This document shows positions 18,744 to 27,937 of a stretch of 64,000 nt of DNA, in pieces. The first letter of the stretch is position 1. Every line of letters begins with the position of its first letter. The DNA comes from UBA4744 sp963707435 (GTDB lineage: Bacteria > Actinomycetota > Acidimicrobiia > Spongiisociales > UBA4744). The stretch is taken from NCBI GenBank assembly GCA_963707435.1, contig CAVPPF010000006.1:310001-374000 (forward strand), in the 5' to 3' direction. The notes beneath the pieces are model-generated. The model did not search any database, was not told the DNA's origin, and was given only the letters and a program-made list of their open reading frames with translations. Made by a program: the position numbers and the translations under genes.

Positions 18744-20495
18744 TCAGTCCGGAGGGATCGAGGTGAGGAGTTCGATCTCATGCCAGGCGGGCGCGAGATC
18801 ACCGAGGCTCGTGGTCACCACGCGCACGATCTCGACGGCTTCGAACGACTCTTCCGGTTCATAGACGAGCACGTCGCCCTCGCCGGTTTCGCCTTCGAAG
18901 ATGTGGACCAGCTCCAGCGCTCCTCCGGATTCCTGCACCCACAGTTCGTGGCGGCTGGGGCCCGGCGGGTCCTGGGCGACCACCAGCCGGATGCTTTCGA
19001 CTCCGACCGGAGCCGGAAGTGTGAGCTCAATCCATCCGGGAGCCTCAATTGCGGCGTTCCAGTAGGAAGGGTTCTCGTCGTTCGCGAACCCGGGGGGATT
19101 GGATGCAATCGCGCTCGAGGCGGCCGCCGTCGCACGTGGGGCCACGTTGTAGCGAATGAAACTGAATCTGCCGTACTCGCATGGGTCGGGGCGCTCGAGC
19201 GGTGATACCACGCTGGCGATCTCTCCGTCACCCTCGTCGGCCCACCACAGATCCAGGGATTCGTCGCCCCGCCAGGCCCACACCACCCAACCGTCGAAAC
19301 CTGCCCGGCACGAGTCGACCTCCATCCCCATCACTGCGGCGGCACCCCGGGCCGCATCGGACCACCAGTTCCGGTACGCGCCGTACTCGCCCAGCACGAT
19401 CGGCATCTCTTCGGCCCCGGCAATCCCGAAGTTCTCCCAGATGTCGTTGTCGTCGACGCCGTTGCCCGGGTAATGGTGGAGGTCGGCGAAATCCATCGAT
19501 GAGTTCCGCAGGAAGTAGGCGGTCCGCACGAGCCGGGTCTCGTCCGGACCCTGCACGGGGTTGGGGGCGTTCGGCGTGAAGAACCCGACGGTGACCGGGG
19601 CGGTCGGGTCGATTTCCCGGATGTTGTCCCGCAGCAGATCGGCCCAATACACGAGACCCTCGTCGATCATCCGGTCCTTGTCGGCCCGGTCGGCCATGTC
19701 GTAGGTCAGGCCGTTGGCGGTTGTGACGAACCCAGATGCCAGCGAGAGAGGCGCATAGTTCTCGTGGAAATGGTGTTCCTGTCGGAGCTCAAAAGCCCAG
19801 ACGAAGTCGAGCGGAGCATTGCGGTCGACCAGCGCTTGCACAACCGACCGCCAGTAGTCGACGTAGAAGGGAACGGCCGCCGGGTTCAGGAATTCGTTGT
19901 TCGCACTGTCAAACGTTGCATCCACCAGTGCGGCCGTTTCGTGGATCCAGTAGCTGTCATCGGGCAGCGTATTGGAAGCCACCATCACGAAGAGTCCGTT
20001 GGCTTTGGCGCGACCGAGGAAATCGACCAGGTTGTCCATGTACGCAGGGTTCAGGCGCCCGTCCGGACCTGTGATGCATCCGTCGACGTACACGCCGCAG
20101 GTATCGATCATGATGCGCACGACGTTGAAGCCCATGGAGCGCATCTCCGCCAGGTCGGCATCAACGGTGGCCGGATCGTAGAGGCGGGTTGATAGCACCC
20201 CGTCGAGTACGGGGCCGGAGGCGCTCGGCAGGAATCGGTTGTAGTTCATGCCCCGCGGTACGAACGGGTCCCCGGTCGCCACGTCGTAGAACTCGCCTTC
20301 ACCGTCGACCACCCGCACCTGGATGCGGTGCCGGGGCAGCTCGGGGATGGTTGTCGTCGAGGTTGGAGTGATGGCAGTGGTCGTGGTCGATACTGCAGCG
20401 GTCGGCAGGGTCGTTGAATCGGCGGTTGCCGCCCCGGATGTGCATGACGAGACGGCGAGTGTCACGCAGACGGCGGGAAGAATTCGGGAACGCAC
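18744..20495 (-). CDS. Secreted TIM-barrel glycosidase-like lipoprotein with C-terminal discoidin-like domain
   Basis: A 583-residue exported protein. The signal VRSRILPAVCVTLAVSSC ends in a lipobox-like SSC, followed by a Thr/Ser-rich linker. Residues about 60-440 resemble clan A (GH5-like) barrels: FVPRGMNYNR, GFNVVRIMIDTCG and the probable nucleophile Glu in VLGEYGAYR. The acid/base region reads WAFELRQEHHF and lacks the standard NEP, so activity is uncertain. The C-terminal ~130 residues look like an F5/8 type C (carbohydrate-binding) domain. GTG start: a CATAAT hexamer lies 6 nt upstream, suggesting a leaderless mRNA. Divergent from another lipoprotein, 94 bp away. Confidence 0.75.
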   Translation of the reverse strand: MRSRILPAVCVTLAVSSCTSGAATADSTTLPTAAVSTTTTAITPTSTTTIPELPRHRIQVRVVDGEGEFYDVATGDPFVPRGMNYNRFLPSASGPVLDGVLSTRLYDPATVDADLAEMRSMGFNVVRIMIDTCGVYVDGCITGPDGRLNPAYMDNLVDFLGRAKANGLFVMVASNTLPDDSYWIHETAALVDATFDSANNEFLNPAAVPFYVDYWRSVVQALVDRNAPLDFVWAFELRQEHHFHENYAPLSLASGFVTTANGLTYDMADRADKDRMIDEGLVYWADLLRDNIREIDPTAPVTVGFFTPNAPNPVQGPDETRLVRTAYFLRNSSMDFADLHHYPGNGVDDNDIWENFGIAGAEEMPIVLGEYGAYRNWWSDAARGAAAVMGMEVDSCRAGFDGWVVWAWRGDESLDLWWADEGDGEIASVVSPLERPDPCEYGRFSFIRYNVAPRATAAASSAIASNPPGFANDENPSYWNAAIEAPGWIELTLPAPVGVESIRLVVAQDPPGPSRHELWVQESGGALELVHIFEGETGEGDVLVYEPEESFEAVEIVRVVTTSLGDLAPAWHEIELLTSIPPD

Positions 20496-20589
20496 CGCAG
20501 CATTATGGCGGACGGTCGTCGATACCGCCGGTCCGGTCGGTGATCCGCGAAGGCGAGCCGGGGGCGGTGACGGAAGATACGCTTGTGAG

Positions 20590-21540
20590 ATGAAGTGGCT
20601 CGCTCCGGGCGCACCGCGGACGCCGGCAGTGCTGATCGCCGCATTGGGATTGCTCGTTGCCTGTACGCCCGACCCCGCGGTGACAAACACCACCGCTCCG
20701 GCAGCATCCTCGACGACGGCCACGACCACGACCACGACCCGTGCGAGCACGTCGACCGCTTCGACAACCACCTCGACCGTGGCTGCGACCACCACGGCAC
20801 CACCGGATTCCGAAACGCTGCTCGCCGTCGGGAGAACCTGTCTCCTGGGATGGTGGGACGGGGACTGGCAGAGTGGTGATCTTCTGCCGGTGAGCGGGGG
20901 AGAGTCCTATCAGGTGGTACGCCTCGATGAGCCGATCACGTCAACGACCGGGAGCGAAGCCCGTCCGTTCTGTGATCCGCTCGATCTGGTGAGCGTCGAG
21001 TTCGAACCGGAGATCCCCGGTGGATTCCTCGAGATCGATGCGCTGGCGATCCAGAGTGGCGGGTCGGTTCGCCCGCATCCGGTTGAGCTGCTCGGTCTGT
21101 CCCAGCCGGTGTACGTCGAGGCCACGTCGGAGCTGTTGGAGAACCGGGTCGCGCGGGTTCCGATCATCAACCTCACCCAGGTGATTCGCACCGACCTGGA
21201 AGGCGACGGGGTGGAAGAGGTCATTGTGGCCGCTTCGACGATCCCGGATGACCTCATCTCTGCGCAGGTGGGGGACTACTCGATTGTCTATCTCCGCAAG
21301 GTGATCGAGGGGGAGGTCCAGACGGCGATTCTGGCGCAGAGCATCATCGAAGATCTCGACAATCTGTTCTCGGAGCTGGCGATCTTTGCGGTGGCGGCGG
21401 TGGCCGACCTCAACGGCGACGGCAAGATGGAGATCGTGCTGGATGGGATTGCCTGGGAGAGTGCCTTCCTCCAGGCTTTCGAATACGTCAACGACGATCT
21501 CGGCCCCGTCGAGGTGCTCGGCTGCGGGTGCGGAAGCTAG
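20590..21540 (+). CDS. Lipoprotein with Thr-rich linker and FG-GAP-like segment
   Basis: 316 residues. The signal MKWLAPGAPRTPAVLIAALG leads to the lipobox LLVAC, then about 50 residues of Thr/Ser/Ala linker. The globular part ends with VADLNGDGKMEIVLDG, the calcium-binding style of FG-GAP/VCBS repeats; a second partial copy is TDLEGDGVEEVIV. Two Cys pairs may form disulfides. TACGCT lies 6-7 nt before the ATG, so the transcript may be leaderless. No enzymatic motif seen. An upstream in-frame start would give a leader overlapping the divergent gene and is less likely. Confidence 0.75.
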   Translation: MKWLAPGAPRTPAVLIAALGLLVACTPDPAVTNTTAPAASSTTATTTTTTRASTSTASTTTSTVAATTTAPPDSETLLAVGRTCLLGWWDGDWQSGDLLPVSGGESYQVVRLDEPITSTTGSEARPFCDPLDLVSVEFEPEIPGGFLEIDALAIQSGGSVRPHPVELLGLSQPVYVEATSELLENRVARVPIINLTQVIRTDLEGDGVEEVIVAASTIPDDLISAQVGDYSIVYLRKVIEGEVQTAILAQSIIEDLDNLFSELAIFAVAAVADLNGDGKMEIVLDGIAWESAFLQAFEYVNDDLGPVEVLGCGCGS

Positions 21541-21561
21541 GGCCTGCTGTGAAGCGGAGAG

Positions 21562-22698
21562 CTATCCGCCGGAGATGGCAAGGCCGGCGGCGGGGGAGAG
21601 GCGCTCGAGGGCATCGGGGTCGTTCAGGTAGTTGTGGGGCAGCTTGACCGGACGCGGGCCGTGGGTGTGGCCGCGGGGGCGGCGGGTCGCGTCGGCGGGG
21701 AATGGCTGGTCGAGGTCGACTCCCGACAGGAGTTCTTCGACCTGATCGACCGTATCGACGGCGTTGAGACGGCGCCGGACCTCGTGGCCGACGACGAAGC
21801 CGTTGAGGTACCACGACGTGTGCTTGCGGAAGCTGCGGATGCCCCGCCGCTGCCCGTACCGGGCGACGAGGAGCCGGGCGTGGTCGATCATGATGGAGGC
21901 CACCTCGCGCAGACCGGGCGGCGGTGTGATGGGCCGTCCCGCGAAAGCCTCGGAGAGCTCGCGAAACAACCAGGGTCGTCCGAGGCACCCGCGCCCGACC
22001 ACCACACCGTCGCAGCCCGTCTGCTCGATCATGGCGAGGGCATCGAAAGCCTCCCAGATATCGCCGTTGCCCAGAACCGGGATGGACGAGACCGCCGCTT
22101 TCAACTCGCCGATCGCCGCCCACCGGGCGTCGCCGGAGTAGAGCTGCTCGGCGGTGCGGGCGTGGAGAGCCACCGCCGCCGCTCCGGATGCCTCGCTGAC
22201 CCGGCCGGCCTGGAGGAACGTCAGATGGTCGTCGTCGATGCCCATGCGGAACTTCACGGTGACCGGCACGGGGCCCGCTCCGTTGACGGCGGCGGTGACG
22301 ATCGATTCGAACCGGCGCCACTTGTATGGCAACGCTGCACCCCCGCCGTGGCGGGTGACCTTGGGGGCCGGGCACCCGAAGTTGAGGTCGATGTGGTCGA
22401 TGCGGTCCTGGTCGACCAGGCGCCGGATGGCTTCTGCCACCGTGGCCGGGTCGATGCCGTAGAGCTGGATGCTGCGAACCGTTTCGTCGGCGCCGAACTC
22501 GGCCGACCGCAGCGTCCGGGCGTGGTTCTCGACGATGGCCCGGGCGCCCAGCATTTCGCTGACGTAGAGCCCGGCGCCGAACCGCCTGCAGAGCGTGCGG
22601 AACGCTGCGTTCGTCACTCCCGCCATGGGGGCGAGTACCACGGGCGGGTCGACCTCGAGCGGGCCGATACGCAGCGATGGAGCCGGGTGGGGATTCAT
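21562..22698 (-). CDS. dus: tRNA-dihydrouridine synthase
   Basis: FMN-dependent enzyme of 378 residues that reduces uridine in tRNA to dihydrouridine. It has VVLAPMAGVTNAAFR at the N-terminus (FMN site), the catalytic Cys in DLNFGCPAPKV, VPVTVKFRMG, VALHARTAEQ and GNGDIW, all in the order expected for DusB-type proteins. The ATG at 22698 is preferred to upstream in-frame codons since conserved sequence starts at once. Convergent with the lipoprotein gene, 21 bp apart. Confidence 0.94.
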   Translation of the reverse strand: MNPHPAPSLRIGPLEVDPPVVLAPMAGVTNAAFRTLCRRFGAGLYVSEMLGARAIVENHARTLRSAEFGADETVRSIQLYGIDPATVAEAIRRLVDQDRIDHIDLNFGCPAPKVTRHGGGAALPYKWRRFESIVTAAVNGAGPVPVTVKFRMGIDDDHLTFLQAGRVSEASGAAAVALHARTAEQLYSGDARWAAIGELKAAVSSIPVLGNGDIWEAFDALAMIEQTGCDGVVVGRGCLGRPWLFRELSEAFAGRPITPPPGLREVASIMIDHARLLVARYGQRRGIRSFRKHTSWYLNGFVVGHEVRRRLNAVDTVDQVEELLSGVDLDQPFPADATRRPRGHTHGPRPVKLPHNYLNDPDALERLSPAAGLAISGG

Positions 22699-22767
22699 GA
22701 CGTTCAATGGTGGCACGATGGTGCGATGCTCGCTCACCGAGCGGGCGGGGGCGCCCATATCAAACGA

Positions 22768-22798
22768 CCCTGCCGGGCGGATTTCCGTCCGGACAGGG
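22768..22798 (-). terminator. Strong hairpin between the RRM/small-ORF unit and dus
   Basis: A 13-bp stem with one bulged base and an ATTT loop. It sits about 40 bp after the stop of the small cysteine-rich ORF on the minus strand, so it probably ends that transcript. Only a short T-rich stretch (TCGTTTG) follows. Confidence 0.5.
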
Positions 22799-22836
22799 CC
22801 GTTCGTTGGTGCGCTCAGCCCGTGGAGGGCTGTGTG

Positions 22837-23007
22837 CTAAGCCCCTTTGGAGGCTTTTGGTTCCGGGGTTACCGGCGGCCGGTAGTCGACACAGTCACAG
22901 TTCGGAACCGAGCATGTGCTTTCCATGAAGTGCTGGCGCTCGGGATGTCCGCATCCCGTGCACCGGCGTCTTCCACCGTCGATGGTCCTGGGGCGATCTG
23001 ACTTCAG
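22837..23007 (-). CDS. Small cysteine-rich (zinc-ribbon-like) ORF without canonical start
   Basis: A 56-codon frame directly behind the RRM gene and overlapping its last bases. It encodes RRRCTGCGHPERQHFMEST followed by CSVPNCDC, i.e. CxxCGH-x-H-x-CxxxxCxC, a spacing seen in small actinobacterial zinc proteins. AAGGAG inside the RRM 3' end stands 8 nt before a CTG codon at 23007, the only plausible initiator; the first ATG would leave 27 residues without the first Cys pair. Either a CTG start or a small indel hides the real start. Not recognised as a named family. Confidence 0.45.
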   Translation of the reverse strand: MKSDRPRTIDGGRRRCTGCGHPERQHFMESTCSVPNCDCVDYRPPVTPEPKASKGA

Positions 23008-23258
23008 CGGGAGCGCTCCTTGGCGACGTTGACGGTCAGGTTCCGTCCGTCGAGGCTGTGGCCGTTGAGCGAGCTGATCGCCTTCTCGGCGGCCTCGGAC
23101 GTGGCCATCTCGACGAAGCCGAAGCCGCGCGAGCGGCCGGTCTCACGGTCGCTGATGACCTGTGCTTTGGTTACTTCGCCGTGCTGGCCGAAGAGGGTTT
23201 GCAGATCGCTCGAACTCGTGTTGAACGAAAGGTTCCCCACGTAGAGATTGCTGGACAT
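23004..23258 (-). CDS. Single-RRM RNA-binding protein
   Basis: An 84-residue protein made of one RNA recognition motif. RNP2 LYVGNLSF lies near the N-terminus and RNP1 RGFGFVEM near residue 45, with aromatic residues in the usual RNA-stacking positions. Such stand-alone RRM proteins are often cold- or stress-induced RNA chaperones in bacteria. GGAAGGAG lies 8 nt before the ATG, which begins where the domain begins. A 227-bp spacer separates it from the exporter operon upstream, enough for its own promoter. Confidence 0.93.
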   Translation of the reverse strand: MSSNLYVGNLSFNTSSSDLQTLFGQHGEVTKAQVISDRETGRSRGFGFVEMATSEAAEKAISSLNGHSLDGRNLTVNVAKERSR

Positions 23259-23485
23259 AGTTGTGCTCCTTCCGAAGCTTCGATCCGTTAGGGGGCCTAC
23301 CGCCCCGCCGGCTCGGATTTCGGAGTCGGGCGAATCGCCCGACCAGAACATCGTTGTCCTGCGGTCGCTCCACCAAACGGAACTAGTGGGAGGAGCGGGC
23401 GACGCACTCCGGATGGAGTACGTGTGTACCACCACGGTAGCGCAGTCCCCCGGCTACCGGGACATCGTCTCCGGAACGCCGGCAA

Positions 23486-25492
23486 TCAGGTCGGTGACGG
23501 GACCACCGGGACCACGCCGTTTTCGGGAAGGAGCGGGCCGCTGAACTGGGAGTGGTAGAGGGCGGCGTATGCGCCGTCGAGTTCGAGCAGCTGGTGGTGG
23601 TCGCCCTGTTCGACGATCCGGCCATCCTCCATCACCAGGATCAGGTCGGCGTCGCGGATGGTGGACAGGCGGTGGGCGATGACGAAGCTGGTCCGGTCGG
23701 CCCGCAGCGCCGACATGGCGTGCTGGACCAGCAGTTCGGTGCGGGTGTCGACCGAGCTGGTCGCTTCGTCGAGGATCAGCAGGGCCGGGTCGGCCAGGAA
23801 CGCCCGGGCGATGGTGATGAGCTGCTTCTCGCCGGCGCTGATGCTGCCGCCTTCGTCGTCGATGACCGTGTCGTACCCGTCGGGGAGGCTGCCGACGAAC
23901 CGGTCGACGAACGTGGCCCGGGCGGCGGTGAGGATGTCCTCTTCGGCAGCGTCGGGCCGCCCGTAGGCGATGTTCTCGCGGATGGTCCCTTTGAAGAGCC
24001 ACGTGTCCTGCAGCACCATCCCGATCTGGGACCGCAGGTCCTCGCGGCGGAGCCCGGAGATGTCGATCCCGTCGAGGGTGATGCGACCGGCGTCGAGGTC
24101 GTAGAACCGCATGATGAGGTTGACAAGCGTCGTCTTGCCTGCACCGGTCGGTCCGACGATGGCGACGGTCTGGCCCGGTTCGACGCAGAAGCTCACGTGC
24201 TCGATGAGCGGCTGGTCCTCCTCGTACCGGAAGGAAACATCCTCGAACCCCACCCGGCCGTGCGCCTCGGCGGGGGCTTGGGTGATTCCGTCCTCGTCCG
24301 GTTCCTCTTCGGCGTCGAGCAACTCGAAGACCCGTTCCGCCGAAGCGACCCCGGATTGGAGCAGGTTGGCCATCGAGGCGATCTGGGTCACGGGCCGTGT
24401 GAACTGGCGCGAGTACTGGATGAACGCCTGCACGTCGCCGAGGGTCATGGTGCCGCTGGCGACCCGCAGCCCACCCAGCACGGCAATGATCACGTAGTTG
24501 AGGTTCCCGATGAACATCGTGATCGGCATGATCAGCCCGGACAGAAACTGGGCTTTGAAGCTGGCCTTGAACAGTTCGTCGTTCTCGACCTCGAAGGTGG
24601 CCTGGACTTCCCGCTGGCGGCCGAACACCTTGACGAGGGAGTGGCCGGTGAAGGATTCCTCGATCTCCGCGTTGAGGGTGCCGGTCGTTCGCCACTGGGT
24701 GATGAACTGGCTCTGGGACCGTTTCATGATCGTCCCGGCAACCACCATCGTCACCGGGATCGTGACGAGCGCGATCAGGGCCAGGGTGGGGGAGATGTAG
24801 ATCATCATCCCGACCATGAACACAACCGTCAGCAAAGAGGTGAGCAGCTGGCTCATCGTCTGCTGGAGGCTCTGGGAGACGTTGTCGATATCGTTGGTGA
24901 CCCGGCTCAGGAGCTCACCGCGCGGCTGGCGATCGAAGTAGCCCAGCGGCAGCCGGTTGAGCTTGTCCTCGACTTCGGAGCGCATCCGCAGCACGGTGTG
25001 CTGAACGACGTCGTTGAGCAGGTAGCCCTGCAGGAATCCCAGCAGGGCGGAGAGGGCGTAGAGGCCGATCACGATGAGGAGGACCGTCCCGAGGGCGTTG
25101 AAGTCGATGCCCTGGCCGGGTATCAGGTCGATGCCGCTGATCAGGTCGGCGAACTGGTCCTGCCCCTGGGCCCGGGCGGCTTCGATGGCCTGGGCTTTGC
25201 TGATTCCGGCGGTGAGGTTCTTCCCGATGAATCCGGCGAAGATCACGTCGGTAGCCCGACCGAGCACCTTCGGTCCGGCGGCGGTGAGAGCGACGCTGAT
25301 CACCCCGGCCACGATCACCGCGATGACCCTGGGGCGTTCGGGGCGCAGTCGCTTGATGAGCCGTTTGATGGACGGGCCGAAGTTGAGCGGCTTCTGGCCG
25401 ACCATGCCGCCCCCGAACGGGCCGCCCCGTCCGTGTCCACCTCCGCCACCGGTGATGCGCTCGGTCTTCTGCATGGTGCGGGGGACGGTCAT
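23486..25492 (-). CDS. Heterodimeric ABC exporter subunit with canonical ATP site
   Basis: Fused membrane/ATPase subunit, 668 residues. A Gly-rich N-terminal extension (TGGGGGHGRGGPFGGGM) precedes six helices; the nucleotide domain has Walker A GPTGAGKTT, signature ISAGEKQ, Walker B LLILDEATSSVD and H-loop IAHRLSTI. The catalytic Glu is present, unlike in its partner. The start overlaps the partner stop (ATGA). An insert of about 50 residues in the first extracellular loop (ISGIDLIPGQGID) is typical of this exporter class. Likely a multidrug or lipid exporter. Confidence 0.93.
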   Translation of the reverse strand: MTVPRTMQKTERITGGGGGHGRGGPFGGGMVGQKPLNFGPSIKRLIKRLRPERPRVIAVIVAGVISVALTAAGPKVLGRATDVIFAGFIGKNLTAGISKAQAIEAARAQGQDQFADLISGIDLIPGQGIDFNALGTVLLIVIGLYALSALLGFLQGYLLNDVVQHTVLRMRSEVEDKLNRLPLGYFDRQPRGELLSRVTNDIDNVSQSLQQTMSQLLTSLLTVVFMVGMMIYISPTLALIALVTIPVTMVVAGTIMKRSQSQFITQWRTTGTLNAEIEESFTGHSLVKVFGRQREVQATFEVENDELFKASFKAQFLSGLIMPITMFIGNLNYVIIAVLGGLRVASGTMTLGDVQAFIQYSRQFTRPVTQIASMANLLQSGVASAERVFELLDAEEEPDEDGITQAPAEAHGRVGFEDVSFRYEEDQPLIEHVSFCVEPGQTVAIVGPTGAGKTTLVNLIMRFYDLDAGRITLDGIDISGLRREDLRSQIGMVLQDTWLFKGTIRENIAYGRPDAAEEDILTAARATFVDRFVGSLPDGYDTVIDDEGGSISAGEKQLITIARAFLADPALLILDEATSSVDTRTELLVQHAMSALRADRTSFVIAHRLSTIRDADLILVMEDGRIVEQGDHHQLLELDGAYAALYHSQFSGPLLPENGVVPVVPSPT

Positions 25493-27219
25493 GATGCCGC
25501 TGCTTCCAGCTGGGAGTCGACGATCTCGGCGTACGGGGCACAGGTTTCCAGCAGCTCGTCGTGGGTGCCGAGCCCGATCACCCCGCCGTCTTCGAGCACC
25601 ACGATCTGGTCGGCGTCCATGATGGTCGCCACCCGCTGAGCGACGATGATGACCGTTGCGTCGGCCGTCACTGCATCGAGGGCGTGGCGGAGCCGGGCGT
25701 CGGTAGCAACGTCGAGGGCCGAGAACGAATCGTCGAACAGGTACACCTCGGGACGGCGGATCAGGGCCCGGGCAATGGCCAGCCGCTGCCGCTGGCCGCC
25801 GGAGACGTTGGTGCCGCCCTGGGCGATCGGAGCCTCCAGGCCTTCCGGCATTGCCTCGACGAAGTCGCGAGCCTGGGCGATCTCGAGCGCTTCCCACATC
25901 TCGGCTTCGGTAGCGTCGGGTTTGCCGTAGCGGAGGTTGGAGGCGACCGTTCCCGAGAACAGATAGGACTTCTGGGGGACCAGGCCGATCGTCCCCCACA
26001 GGGTATCCGGGTCGATGTTGCGCACGTCGATTCCGTCGACCAGGACCTGGCCTTCGGTGGCGTCGAACAGGCGGGGAATCAGGTTGACCAGGGTGGTCTT
26101 GCCGGTTCCGGTCGACCCGATGATGGCGGTCGTCTGGCCGGGCAGGGCGGTGAAGCTGATACTGCTGAGGACCGGTTGGGCGGCGCCCGGGTAGCGGAAA
26201 CCGGCCTGTTTGAAGGCCAGGGTGCCGTGGCGGGGGAGTTTGGTCACCCCGCCGGTGGGGGGCACCACCGACGGTTCTGTGTCCAGCACTTCGCCGATCC
26301 GGTCGGCCGATACCGATGCCCTGGGGAGCAGCATGAAGATGAAGGTGGACATCATCACCGCCATGAGGATCTGGATCAGATAGGACAGGAAGGCGGTCAG
26401 GGATCCGACCTGCATGGCACCGCTTTCGACCCGGATGCCTCCGAACCACAGCACGGCGACACTCGAGGCGTTCATCACCAGCATCACGGCCGGGAAGATG
26501 GCGGCCATCCAGCGCCCGACGTTGATCGCCACGTCGGTCAGGTCGTTGTTGGCCCGGGCGAAGCGGGCGGTCTCGAACTTCTCCCGCACGAACGCCCGGA
26601 CTACCCGGATGCCGCTGGTCTGTTCGCGCAGCACCTGGTTGACGGTGTCGAGGCGGCGCTGCATGAGGCGGAACCCTGGCACCATCCTGCTGACGATGAA
26701 CCCGATGATGGCGGCCAGGATCGGAACGAGGGCGGCGACCAGCCAGGACAGGCCGACGTCTTCGCGCAGCGCCATGATGACTCCGCCGACCATCATGATC
26801 GGGGCGGTGACCAGCATCGTGAAGCTCATCAGGACCAGCATCTGGATCTGCTGGACGTCGTTGGTGTTGCGGGTCAGCAGCGACGGTGCCCCGAAGCGGG
26901 CCAGTTCGCGCCGTGAGAAGGCCATCACCTGGTGGAAGGTCCCCGAGCGCAGATCCCGCCCGAACGCCATGGCGGTACGGGCCCCGAAGTACACGGCGAT
27001 GATCGTGCTGACGATCTGGACCAGGGAAACGGCCAGCATCAAACCGCCGGTGCGAATGATGTAGCCGGTGTCGCCCAGCACCACCCCGTTGTCGATGATG
27101 TCGGCATTGAGGGCGGGCAGGTAGAGCGAAGCGATGGTCCCTGCCAGCTGCAGGAACACCACGATGACCATCTCCCGCTTGTAGGGCCGGAGGTACTTGC
27201 GGAGGATGCGCCACAGCAT
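25489..27219 (-). CDS. Heterodimeric ABC exporter subunit with degenerate Walker B
   Basis: 576 residues, six helices plus a nucleotide-binding domain. Walker A GSTGTGKTT and signature VSGGQRQRL are intact, but Walker B reads VYLFDDSFSALD with Asp in place of the catalytic Glu, and the switch His is Gln (VAQRVATI). That is the standard asymmetry of heterodimeric exporters such as TM287/288. The ATG shares one base with the TetR stop (TGATG), so repressor and exporter are one operon. Substrate unknown. Confidence 0.93.
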   Translation of the reverse strand: MLWRILRKYLRPYKREMVIVVFLQLAGTIASLYLPALNADIIDNGVVLGDTGYIIRTGGLMLAVSLVQIVSTIIAVYFGARTAMAFGRDLRSGTFHQVMAFSRRELARFGAPSLLTRNTNDVQQIQMLVLMSFTMLVTAPIMMVGGVIMALREDVGLSWLVAALVPILAAIIGFIVSRMVPGFRLMQRRLDTVNQVLREQTSGIRVVRAFVREKFETARFARANNDLTDVAINVGRWMAAIFPAVMLVMNASSVAVLWFGGIRVESGAMQVGSLTAFLSYLIQILMAVMMSTFIFMLLPRASVSADRIGEVLDTEPSVVPPTGGVTKLPRHGTLAFKQAGFRYPGAAQPVLSSISFTALPGQTTAIIGSTGTGKTTLVNLIPRLFDATEGQVLVDGIDVRNIDPDTLWGTIGLVPQKSYLFSGTVASNLRYGKPDATEAEMWEALEIAQARDFVEAMPEGLEAPIAQGGTNVSGGQRQRLAIARALIRRPEVYLFDDSFSALDVATDARLRHALDAVTADATVIIVAQRVATIMDADQIVVLEDGGVIGLGTHDELLETCAPYAEIVDSQLEAAAS

Positions 27220-27827
27220 CAGGTGGCCGCCGTTGGGTCGGCGATGCCGTTCAGCAGAATGGCAACGATCTCTTCGATGGTGAGCTTCTCGGCGGGCGCC
27301 ATCATCGGCTGCAACCGGGCGAAGAGCAGTCCCTGCAGGGCGGCAGCCGCCCGGGCCGGTTCGATGGTCAGGCGGTCGGCGTGACGCTCGAGGAGGTCGG
27401 TGAGGGCGGCAAGCACCGCCGCGTGCGACTTGGCCACGAAGCGCCGGGCCTCCGGTGACGGACCCGGGGTAGCCGTCGGCATGGTGCGGAGCACGCCCAC
27501 CAGCACGGTGACCCGGCCGAAGTGGTCCAACAGGATGCGGGCACCCTCGCTGAGTTGGCTCTCGAGGGATTCGGTGGGGGAGATTGCGGCCAGGGCCGTG
27601 CACACCGGGCCGGGATCCATGCTGACCTTGACCGCCTCGTGGATGACGGCCTTCTTGTCGGCGAAGACCCCGAAGATGGTGCCCTCGGCAATGCCGGCCG
27701 CTTCCGCCATTTGGCGGGTGGTCACCGACGACCCTCGCTCGACCAGGAGCGGGATGACGGCTTCGACGATCTCCCGTCTGCGGTCTTCACGGGGGAGCGG
27801 CTCGGCCCGGCGTTGCTTGGTTTGCAC
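27219..27827 (-). CDS. TetR-family repressor of the exporter operon
   Basis: 202 residues. The N-terminal helix-turn-helix is clear: EIVEAVIPLLVERG, then VTTRQMAEAAGIAEGTIFGVF. The C-terminal ligand domain is variable as usual. GTG at 27827 is chosen because TACAGT (-10) lies 6 nt upstream, predicting a leaderless mRNA, and because the next upstream in-frame codon would run through the operator. A perfect palindrome just upstream is its likely binding site. First gene of the three-gene operon, so it probably represses itself and the exporter until a ligand binds. Confidence 0.9.
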   Translation of the reverse strand: MQTKQRRAEPLPREDRRREIVEAVIPLLVERGSSVTTRQMAEAAGIAEGTIFGVFADKKAVIHEAVKVSMDPGPVCTALAAISPTESLESQLSEGARILLDHFGRVTVLVGVLRTMPTATPGPSPEARRFVAKSHAAVLAALTDLLERHADRLTIEPARAAAALQGLLFARLQPMMAPAEKLTIEEIVAILLNGIADPTAAT

Positions 27828-27842
27828 CGGACGACTGTAACC

Positions 27843-27858
27843 GAGTGAGCGCTCACTC
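27843..27858. promoter_or_regulatory. TetR operator palindrome
   Basis: Perfect 16-bp palindrome GAGTGAGCGCTCACTC, ending 3 bp from the predicted -10 hexamer (27834-27839) of the tetR-exporter operon. Position and symmetry fit an autoregulatory TetR operator. Confidence 0.85.
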
Positions 27859-27937
27859 ACAACCTCGGAGGGTGCACCGTCGGGAGGCGCCGATGCGGAG
27901 AGGGCAAATCGAGACGGAGGTTCCACCCTCCCCCGAG

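Noticed and set aside
23486..27214. Single 1242-codon minus-strand frame covering both exporter genes
   Set aside because: Its first half is out of frame with the true upstream subunit; the real arrangement is two genes with an ATGA overlap.
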